Assembly: GCA_014730285.1 (NCBI GenBank)
Contig: WJIM01000395.1
Coordinates: 1-6,655, forward strand
Direction of reading: 5' to 3'
Source of the DNA: Candidatus Zixiibacteriota bacterium
GTDB lineage: Bacteria; Zixibacteria; MSB-5A5; JAABVY01
Length of the DNA: 6,655 nucleotides
Below are positions 1 through 5,659 of this stretch, piece after piece (within the stretch, counting starts at the first letter, position 1; the number at the start of each line of letters is the position of its first letter). A program made the position numbers and the translations under genes. The notes under the pieces are model-generated. The model made no database searches. It was not told the origin of the DNA and was given only the letters and a program-made list of their open reading frames with translations.

Positions 1-1120
1 TTCGGCGGGTAAGAGCTTTTCGAATATCATCCTCGCCAATCAAACGGTCGGGGATTATTCACAACTGAATTTCACTCTAACCGACCGGAGGCTTGACGGC
101 GGCGGGTCGGGAACTCTGGCCGGATTTGACGGTGATATTCGTCTGACAAAGAAACATCACCTGCAATGGAGTCTGGTAGCAACGCATACATCCGAGCCGG
201 ACGATACCTCGATGACTTCCGGTCTGAACGATTACCTTTTCGATAAAGGCCGCCATACCGCCGCTTTTGACGGGGAATCATTCTGGGGACATGCTTTCTA
301 CCTGAGTACCGGACGTTCGGCCAAGCATGAGGTGATCGATGTCAGCTACTATGAGCGCGGCCCGAGATTCCGCGCGGATAACGGTTTCGAGCCGAGAAAT
401 GACCAGCGCAAAATCCAGCTTTATGCAGGTTATAATCTATATCCCAACGGTAAGCTCGTGCACCAGCTCAGACCTTATATAAGAGCCGGAAGAATCTGGA
501 ACTTTAACAGCATGATAAAAGAGGATTATATTTCTGTTGAAATGGATGCCCACCTCACGGCTCAAACCAACATTCACCCGGCTTTCTATATTAACAGGGA
601 AAATTATCTGGGCGTGCAGTTCGACAATATATGGCTCTTCCACTTCTGTGCCCACAGCGATTTCAGCAAGCCTCTGGGGATAAGTACGGCAGTTAACTAC
701 GGTCATCAAATCGCCCGAAGAGTGGCCGATCCGGTTCTCGGAAAGGAACTGAGTTTATACCTGAGTGGATACATAAAGCCAACAGAGCGCTTCCGTATAG
801 AGCCGACCTGGAGATACACGAGGAGCAATCATGTCGATACCGAAGAAATCCTTTACGAGGCCTATACGCTCAGAACTCGTTTGAGCTATCAGCTTAACCG
901 CGAATTTTCAGTCAGGCTTATTACGCAGTACGACGACTTTTATAAAAACTGGGAGATCGATCCGCTGATAACTTATCAGATAAATCCCTTCACTCTGCTG
1001 TATGCCGGTTCCACCCACGATATACACGACTACGACAGCCATGACGAATTCGATGATATCGGCCTGAGACAGATTTCCCGTCAGTTTTTCTTCAAGATAC
1101 AGTATCTCATACAAATGTAA
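1..1120 (+). CDS. DUF5916-like outer-membrane beta-barrel protein, C-terminal part (5' end outside window)
   Basis: The reading frame is open from base 2 to the TAA at 1118-1120, giving 372 residues; the first in-frame ATG at 212 lies inside the conserved region and is not the start. The fragment aligns with residues 389-758 of the complete gene downstream, without gaps for at least the first 130 residues. Shared blocks include TDRR, TAAFDGES, FRADNGFE (fragment residues 123-130), REFS-R-ITQY and GSTHD-HDYD. In the 56-residue stretch before the final strand I count about 37 identities by eye. Alternating polar and aromatic residues, and the ending FFFKIQYLIQM, fit a final outer-membrane barrel strand, although the last residue is Met rather than the usual aromatic. 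By homology the missing part should hold a signal peptide and a CBM9-like domain. DUF5916 proteins have no established biochemical function. The family call is firm because it rests on the complete paralogue; any role would be guesswork. Confidence 0.85.
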   Translation, partial: SAGKSFSNIILANQTVGDYSQLNFTLTDRRLDGGGSGTLAGFDGDIRLTKKHHLQWSLVATHTSEPDDTSMTSGLNDYLFDKGRHTAAFDGESFWGHAFYLSTGRSAKHEVIDVSYYERGPRFRADNGFEPRNDQRKIQLYAGYNLYPNGKLVHQLRPYIRAGRIWNFNSMIKEDYISVEMDAHLTAQTNIHPAFYINRENYLGVQFDNIWLFHFCAHSDFSKPLGISTAVNYGHQIARRVADPVLGKELSLYLSGYIKPTERFRIEPTWRYTRSNHVDTEEILYEAYTLRTRLSYQLNREFSVRLITQYDDFYKNWEIDPLITYQINPFTLLYAGSTHDIHDYDSHDEFDDIGLRQISRQFFFKIQYLIQM

Positions 1121-1140
1121 GAGCTTACATAAATATTGAT

Positions 1141-1188
1141 GACATGCGGGAAATATCCTGAAACTGGATAGGGATTTTCCCGTATGTC
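1141..1188 (+). promoter_or_regulatory. Long imperfect hairpin between the two paralogues
   Basis: The arm GACATGCGGGAAA (1141-1153) pairs with TTTCCCGTATGTC (1176-1188): 12 Watson-Crick pairs and one G-U. The stem continues with TATCC (1154-1158) against GGATA (1166-1170), leaving a 7-base loop and a 5-base bulge GGGAT (1171-1175). No T-run follows on either strand, so it is not a classical intrinsic terminator. It begins 20 bases after the upstream stop codon and ends 5 bases before the downstream ATG, so it covers the whole region where a ribosome binding site would sit. A role in mRNA processing, 3'-end protection of the upstream message, or translational control of the second gene is inferred. 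The pairing itself is read directly from the sequence. Confidence 0.6.
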
Positions 1189-1193
1189 TGAAT

Positions 1194-3470
1194 ATGAATA
1201 ATCCGGCAAAGAATAAATCCCATATATTTCTGGCAATTATAATCTCTCTGCCGGGCATTCTGTGCTCAGCGGCAATCGCGGATGAATGGCAGCCTGTCTA
1301 TCTTCCCCAGGCGGAGATATCTGTGACCGATAAATCAATTGAGATTGACGGGGATATAAGCGATCCGGGCTGGGCAGAAGCCTTGCATATCAACCGATTT
1401 CATGAGCACTTCCCAGGCGACCAAACCAAGCCGCCGGTTGCCACTGATGTTTATGTCACTTATGATGAGGACAAACTATATATTGCTTTTGTCTGTGAAG
1501 ACGATCCATCATCTATCAGGGCAACATACAGCGAAAGAGATCGTGTCGGTTCGGATGATAATGTCATTATCGCACTGGACACTTACGGAGATGCAGCCTG
1601 GGCTTATGAAATCGGCGCAAATCCTTTTGGCGTGCAATACGATGCGCTCTGGTCGAGAGGCGGAGGAGAGGATGACAGTTATGATGTTATTTTCGAGGCT
1701 GAGGGAAAGATCACTGATTCCGGTTATCAGGTTGAATTCGCCATACCCTTTGCATCGCTGCGCTTCCCAAACCGTGAAATTCAGACCTGGAAAATAGATT
1801 TCTGGCGGAATCATCCGCGAGAACTGAGGCGGCAAAGCTCTTGGGCGGCTTATGACCGCGATGAACCCTGCTGGCCCTGCCAGTGGGGCACAATAACCGG
1901 AATTCGCGGGGTCAGTCCCGGGCGAGGTATCGAGCTTTTGCCGTCAATCGTAGCCAGCCAAAGCGGCGGGCTGAATGATTTCGATAATCCGAATTCGGAA
2001 TTTATCAATCAGGATATTGACGGCGAGGCCTCGCTGGGCGTCAAATACAACCTGACCTCGAGCATATCCGCTGAGGCGACGTATAATCCCGATTTCAGCC
2101 AGATCGAATCTGACGTCACCCAGATCGATGTCAATACGACCTTTGCACTTTTTTATCCCGAGCGTCGTCCTTTCTTCCAGGAGGGCCGCGATCTTTTCCA
2201 GACCTGGTTCACTCCGGTCTATACTCGTTCGATCAACGATCCCATCTTCGCGGGAAAATTAATCGGTCGAATGAATCGTACCAATCTGGCATATTTGACG
2301 GCTTATGACGAGCATTCGCCCATTATAATCCCGTTCGAGGAATCCAGCGCATTTTTATCCAATGGAAAAAGTTACTCCAATATTTTCCGCGCCCGTCAGA
2401 CATTCGGAGAAGAATCTCATATAGGCGCGACAATCACCGACCGGCGTTATACTAATGGCGGCTCCGGCTCGGTCATCAGCACTGATATGCTGTTTAAATT
2501 GAATAGAAACTACCAGCTTGAATTTCAATTCATGGCCAGCCATACCGAGGAACCCAATGACAGCGCCATCACAAGCGAAATCAATCAGATTACTTTCGAC
2601 AATGGCACTAAAACCGCCGCGTTCGACGGCGAATCGTACTGGGGACAAGCAGTCTATGCCAGCTTCGAGCGCAGCGCCCGCACCTGGTGGTTCGATCTGG
2701 ATTATTGGGAAAAAAGCCCGACTTTCAGGGCCGATAACGGATTCGAAACCTCGAATAATTTCCGTCTTACTGAGTTTAACACGGGACTTGATATTTATCC
2801 GAAATCAAAGCTTGTGGCAAATATTTTTCCTTCGGTAAGCATCGGCAGAAAATGGAATTTTGCCAAAGAGCGCAAGGATGAATGGTTTCGGGGCGGCTTG
2901 GGCATGCAGCTTCCCGGCCAGACATTTCTCGAGATGTACTATCTGGGAAGCTGGGAGAAGCTGAGGGGTGTGGAATTCCCCGGAATCAAAAGATTTTCGG
3001 TTTATACGACTACGAGATTTACGAGTTATCTGCACTTTGGAGCCAACCTGTCACTGGGACGTTCCATTGCGCGTAATGTCGATCCCCTGCCGGTAATGGG
3101 ACAGGAAACGTATCTGGAGGGCTGGGTGGAATTAAGGCCGACTAACCGCCTGACAATCAGACCCCAGATCGAATATGTGAAATCGGATTCGGCTTCAACC
3201 GGAGGAAATATCTTTGAGGGTTATGCCACACGTACACGATTTGACTATCAGTTCACCCGCGAATTCTCACTGCGGTTTATCACTCAGTACAATGATTTTG
3301 CAAAGACCTGGGAATTCGATCCGCTTCTTACCTACAGGCTCAATTCATTCACTGTATTCTACCTCGGTTCCACTCATGATTTGCATGATTACGACGGCAA
3401 AGAGGGTTACGATTTGAGACAATACAGCCGTCAATATTTCATGAAGATTCAGTATCTGGTGCAGTTGTAG
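1194..3470 (+). CDS. Exported CBM9-like domain / DUF5916 outer-membrane protein, complete
   Basis: This 758-residue protein starts with a signal peptide: a Lys-containing n-region, a hydrophobic core at residues 11-23 and an Ala-Ile-Ala cleavage site after residue 29. Residues about 40-240 look like the CBM9-type beta-sandwich found at the N-terminus of this family (IDGDISDPGW, YVTYDEDKLYIAF, then the segment ending in WGTITGIRG). The family hallmark lies at about 298-331: NPDFSQIESDVTQID followed by FYPERRPFFQEG. Residues about 340-758 are rich in alternating aromatic strands and should form an outer-membrane barrel, ending KIQYLVQL. Family members are predicted surface or periplasm-facing proteins of unknown function; glycan binding is only suggested by the CBM9 name. 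The ATG at 1194 is chosen because the signal peptide begins there. No clear Shine-Dalgarno site precedes it; the nearest purine run, AGGGA, is about 20 bases upstream in the bulge of a hairpin. It is probably co-transcribed with the upstream paralogue, 73 bp away, since I see no good promoter in the gap. Confidence 0.92.
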   Translation: MNNPAKNKSHIFLAIIISLPGILCSAAIADEWQPVYLPQAEISVTDKSIEIDGDISDPGWAEALHINRFHEHFPGDQTKPPVATDVYVTYDEDKLYIAFVCEDDPSSIRATYSERDRVGSDDNVIIALDTYGDAAWAYEIGANPFGVQYDALWSRGGGEDDSYDVIFEAEGKITDSGYQVEFAIPFASLRFPNREIQTWKIDFWRNHPRELRRQSSWAAYDRDEPCWPCQWGTITGIRGVSPGRGIELLPSIVASQSGGLNDFDNPNSEFINQDIDGEASLGVKYNLTSSISAEATYNPDFSQIESDVTQIDVNTTFALFYPERRPFFQEGRDLFQTWFTPVYTRSINDPIFAGKLIGRMNRTNLAYLTAYDEHSPIIIPFEESSAFLSNGKSYSNIFRARQTFGEESHIGATITDRRYTNGGSGSVISTDMLFKLNRNYQLEFQFMASHTEEPNDSAITSEINQITFDNGTKTAAFDGESYWGQAVYASFERSARTWWFDLDYWEKSPTFRADNGFETSNNFRLTEFNTGLDIYPKSKLVANIFPSVSIGRKWNFAKERKDEWFRGGLGMQLPGQTFLEMYYLGSWEKLRGVEFPGIKRFSVYTTTRFTSYLHFGANLSLGRSIARNVDPLPVMGQETYLEGWVELRPTNRLTIRPQIEYVKSDSASTGGNIFEGYATRTRFDYQFTREFSLRFITQYNDFAKTWEFDPLLTYRLNSFTVFYLGSTHDLHDYDGKEGYDLRQYSRQYFMKIQYLVQL

Positions 3471-3479
3471 AAAGGCTTC

Positions 3480-3956
3480 TTAATCGCCGATAATTTTATC
3501 AATTGTCTCGGCAAGTTTAAGCGATGATTTTTCGTTATGTGGAAATGATGATATCTCGGTGTGGATATCGAAATTGTAAGAGAAATCGAATGTGCTCGAG
3601 ATAAATTCATTCAGGCTGTCCGAAAGACGCTTTGAAAATGCGTCAGCGCCTTCAAAAGGTGTCTCGGCCAAAAGGATCATCATGCGGTTGCCCTCAATGC
3701 CGGAAACGACATCGGTCTCACGCAGGTTTTTGCAGACAAATTCGCGAATCTTCTGCTGAGCGGCCTCAAAATCACCGTTTTTGAATTTTTCGCGCTGCTT
3801 GAGCGTGCTCAACATCGAATCCAGATTCAGATCGACCAGCGACAAAAAGCAGGCATAGCGCTCCGCACGCTTTAACTCCTGTCTGGCGCGAAAGCCGAAA
3901 TCCTCCAGTTCGGGATAGTAGTGAACGAAACTTTTTTCGATTTCTCTCATATTCAT
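3480..3956 (-). CDS. Small protein with a degenerate GGDEF-like (nucleotidyl cyclase fold) domain
   Basis: The 158-residue product follows the layout of a GGDEF domain. A helix with an LKRAERYACFLSLVDLNLDS segment (residues 29-48) matches the usual helix plus first strand and Asp. Then come a helix with IREFVCKNLRETDVVSG (70-86), the position of the signature loop, MMILLAETPFEGADAFSKRLSDSL (92-115) and a C-terminal EISSFPH...SLKLAETIDKII (134-156) matching the last strand and helix. Where an active diguanylate cyclase has GG(D/E)EF, this protein has EGNRM (88-92), so catalysis is not expected. There is no RxxD inhibitory site before it, no signal peptide and no membrane segment, so it should be cytoplasmic. 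It is shorter than a usual GGDEF domain with sensor, and nothing else is fused to it. It lies downstream of the response regulator on the same strand but has its own promoter. The two ATGs (codons 1 and 3) lack a clear Shine-Dalgarno. A ligand-sensing or protein-binding role is inference; the remote homology needs profile confirmation. Confidence 0.7.
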   Translation of the reverse strand: MNMREIEKSFVHYYPELEDFGFRARQELKRAERYACFLSLVDLNLDSMLSTLKQREKFKNGDFEAAQQKIREFVCKNLRETDVVSGIEGNRMMILLAETPFEGADAFSKRLSDSLNEFISSTFDFSYNFDIHTEISSFPHNEKSSLKLAETIDKIIGD

Positions 3957-3990
3957 CTGGTCGGCAAATTATGGATCACACAATTACCAA

Positions 3991-4019
3991 ATTATAAAAT
4001 TACACAAACCAAATTTCAA
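3991..4019 (-). promoter_or_regulatory. Sigma-70-type promoter for the GGDEF-like gene
   Basis: Read on the minus strand, TTGAAA (4019-4014) is followed by exactly 17 bases and then a perfect TATAAT (3996-3991). This is 11 of 12 matches to the housekeeping consensus. Transcription would begin near 3984 and give a leader of about 28 bases before the ATG at 3956. The surrounding 99-bp gap is strongly AT-rich, which helps promoter function but also raises the chance of random matches. It implies that the small gene can be expressed independently of the kinase and regulator upstream. Confidence 0.6.
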
Positions 4020-4055
4020 GTTTTATTATTCTCTAAAATCAAAAATGTAACTGCT

Positions 4056-5510
4056 TTATGAGTTCATCTCATTGATTTTGTATTCCTTAATCTTATACAG
4101 CAATGACCTGTAAGAAACGCCCAAAATCTCAGAGGCCTTACGTCTATTCCAGTTGACCTTGTTTAAAACCTCTGCGATCAATGATTTTTCTTCGCGCTCC
4201 ACAGCTTTGGAAACACGCTTTTTGAGCGAATAATCCTTTTCCCCGGTTTCCGGATCGATAGGAACCGGATCTGCGACCGGCGTTTGTTGCTGTTGTGTCC
4301 CGGAATTTCCAGGAACTCCCGCGCCGGCATTGGTGGGCATAGCAGCACCCGCTTTCAGAAGCGCGTCAGTAATATTCTCATCTTCGCGAACTACAATCTG
4401 CTTGATAACATTTTCAAGCTGACGGACGTTGCCGGGCCAGTGAAAGTTGGAGAGCATTTCGATTGTCCCGCTCGAAATCGTAGGGTATTCCTTTTTATAC
4501 AAGGCATTGTACTTCTTGAGGAAATGATCGACCAGCAACAGGATATCATCAAGACGCTCCCGAAGGGGCGGAAGGAATACAGTTATTTCATTCAATCTAT
4601 AAAACAAGTCATCCCTGAAACGTTGATCGGCGATAGCCTGTTCCAAATTTCTATTGGTGGCGCAAATTATTCTCACATCGACCTTGATATTCTGAATTCC
4701 GCCCACTCTCACGAATTCCTGCTGTTCCAGAACCTGCAGGAGCTTGGACTGCAAATCCATGTGCATATCGCCAATCTCATCCAGAAATATCGTGCCTTTA
4801 TTTGCAACCTCGAAACGTCCCGGCTTGGTCTTATGTGCGCCTGTGAAGGCGCCTTTTTCATAGCCAAAAAGCTCTGCCTCAAGAAGATCGCGGGGAATTG
4901 CGGCGCAGTTGACCTTGGTAAAAGATAAAGCCGACCTGGTCGAGAGATTATGCAGCATACGCGCTACGATTTCCTTGCCGGTGCCGGATTCACCACGAAT
5001 CAATACGGTCAGATCACTGTCGGCGACCTGCTCGATGATATTGCGCACTTCGACCATCTTAGCCGAATCGCCGATAAAATTCTCATACTGATTTCTGGAT
5101 TTCAGTTCTTTTTCATATTCACGGATTTTGCTTCGCAGATGACTCTTTTCCAGCACGGACTGCAGATGAATTTCCACTTCCTTGACATCGAAAGGCTTGT
5201 TGATAAATTCCGCGGCCCCGAGCTGGATCGATTCCACTATATATTTGGTCTCGCCATGCCCGGAGAGCATAATGACTTCCGAGGGTATCTCGGCCTTTTT
5301 CAGCTTTCGTAAAACTTCGATCCCGTCCATACCGGGCATCTTGATATCAAGAAGAATCAGTTCCGGATTTTCCTTGGAGGCAACCTGAATTCCCTCGATG
5401 CCGTCACGGGCCAGCAATATATCATACTGCCCCTCAAGCCCTTCAGTCAGAATCCATCCAACTTTGGGATCATCGTCAATTATGAGAAGCTTTACTTTAT
5501 CTTTCTTCAT
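4056..5510 (-). CDS. NtrC-family sigma-54-dependent response regulator (REC-AAA+-Fis HTH)
   Basis: The 484-residue protein has three domains. The receiver (about 5-120) carries the acidic pocket Asp12-Asp14, phosphoacceptor Asp55 in LLDIKMPG, Ser83 and Lys105 in NKPF. The AAA+ domain (about 143-375) has Walker A GESGTGKE (173-180), the sigma-54-contacting GAFTGA loop (220-225), Walker B IFLDEIGD (241-248), sensor I ATNRN (284-288), the Arg-finger region [11 protein letters not shown] (297-307) and sensor [11 protein letters not shown] (358-366). After an Ala/Gly/Pro/Gln-rich linker (about 386-425) comes a Fis-type helix-turn-helix (about 443-480, [20 protein letters not shown]). All catalytic and sigma-54 motifs are intact, so it should be a working phosphorylation-dependent activator of RpoN promoters. 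The ATG at 5510 fits the receiver start and has AGGAA 10 bases upstream (5525-5521). The kinase gene lies 149 bp upstream on the same strand and is its likely partner. Family members include NtrC, DctD, ZraR and AtoC; I cannot choose among them, so no symbol is given. Confidence 0.96.
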   Translation of the reverse strand: MKKDKVKLLIIDDDPKVGWILTEGLEGQYDILLARDGIEGIQVASKENPELILLDIKMPGMDGIEVLRKLKKAEIPSEVIMLSGHGETKYIVESIQLGAAEFINKPFDVKEVEIHLQSVLEKSHLRSKIREYEKELKSRNQYENFIGDSAKMVEVRNIIEQVADSDLTVLIRGESGTGKEIVARMLHNLSTRSALSFTKVNCAAIPRDLLEAELFGYEKGAFTGAHKTKPGRFEVANKGTIFLDEIGDMHMDLQSKLLQVLEQQEFVRVGGIQNIKVDVRIICATNRNLEQAIADQRFRDDLFYRLNEITVFLPPLRERLDDILLLVDHFLKKYNALYKKEYPTISSGTIEMLSNFHWPGNVRQLENVIKQIVVREDENITDALLKAGAAMPTNAGAGVPGNSGTQQQQTPVADPVPIDPETGEKDYSLKKRVSKAVEREEKSLIAEVLNKVNWNRRKASEILGVSYRSLLYKIKEYKINEMNS

Positions 5511-5582
5511 ATACGCAATATTCCTGTCTTTGTAAACATATCGGCTACATGCGCCCTTTAATTAAGCAATTAGCTGCCTATT

Positions 5583-5602
5583 TTTTGCAAGCATTTGCAA
5601 AA
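5583..5602. promoter_or_regulatory. 20-bp dyad, candidate operator or upstream activator site
   Basis: TTTTGCAA (5583-5590) and TTGCAAAA (5595-5602) form a perfect 8-base inverted repeat around a 4-base centre, GCAT. Read another way, TTTGCAA occurs twice with starts exactly 10 bp apart, one helical turn. It lies in the kinase-regulator gap, 73 bp upstream of the regulator start. The hairpin it could form is AT-rich and has no trailing T-run in either direction, so it is not a convincing terminator. A dimeric regulator binding here, perhaps the adjacent Fis-type regulator itself, is inferred. Confidence 0.4.
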
Positions 5603-5627
5603 TCATCAATCTCATCCAAAATGTCAA
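5599..5627 (-). promoter_or_regulatory. Possible weak promoter upstream of the response regulator
   Basis: On the minus strand a perfect -35 hexamer TTGACA (5627-5622) is followed after 17 bases by GATTTT (5604-5599), which matches only three of six -10 positions. If used, transcription would start inside the 8-4-8 dyad, which would then act as a repressor-type operator. The regulator may equally be read from the kinase promoter outside the window. The poor -10 keeps confidence low. Confidence 0.22.
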
Positions 5628-5659
5628 TAGGAAATTGTAAGAGGCTGTTTTGCAGCAAT

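Noticed and set aside
212..214. ATG as the start of the first DUF5916-like gene
   Set aside because: The frame is open upstream to base 2, and those residues align without gaps to the complete paralogue.
1194..1265. Lipoprotein signal at Cys24 of the second DUF5916-like protein
   Set aside because: The residue before Cys is Leu, which does not fit a lipobox. An Ala-Ile-Ala signal peptidase I site follows directly.
1402..1835. Overlapping open frames on both strands inside the second DUF5916-like gene
   Set aside because: Their translations have no recognisable features, and the main frame encodes the conserved CBM9-like domain here.
3469..3480. AGAA-AGGC-TTCT small inverted repeat between the convergent genes
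   Set aside because: A four-pair AT-rich stem with no T-run is too weak to call a terminator.
4284..4928. Open frame of 214 codons on the plus strand, opposite the response regulator
   Set aside because: It is antisense to the AAA+ domain, whose minus-strand product has every expected motif. The plus-strand translation shows no recognisable domain.
5644..5656. Hairpin GCTG-CAAAA-CAGC just after the kinase stop codon as a terminator
   Set aside because: Only four base pairs and no T-run after it on the minus strand.
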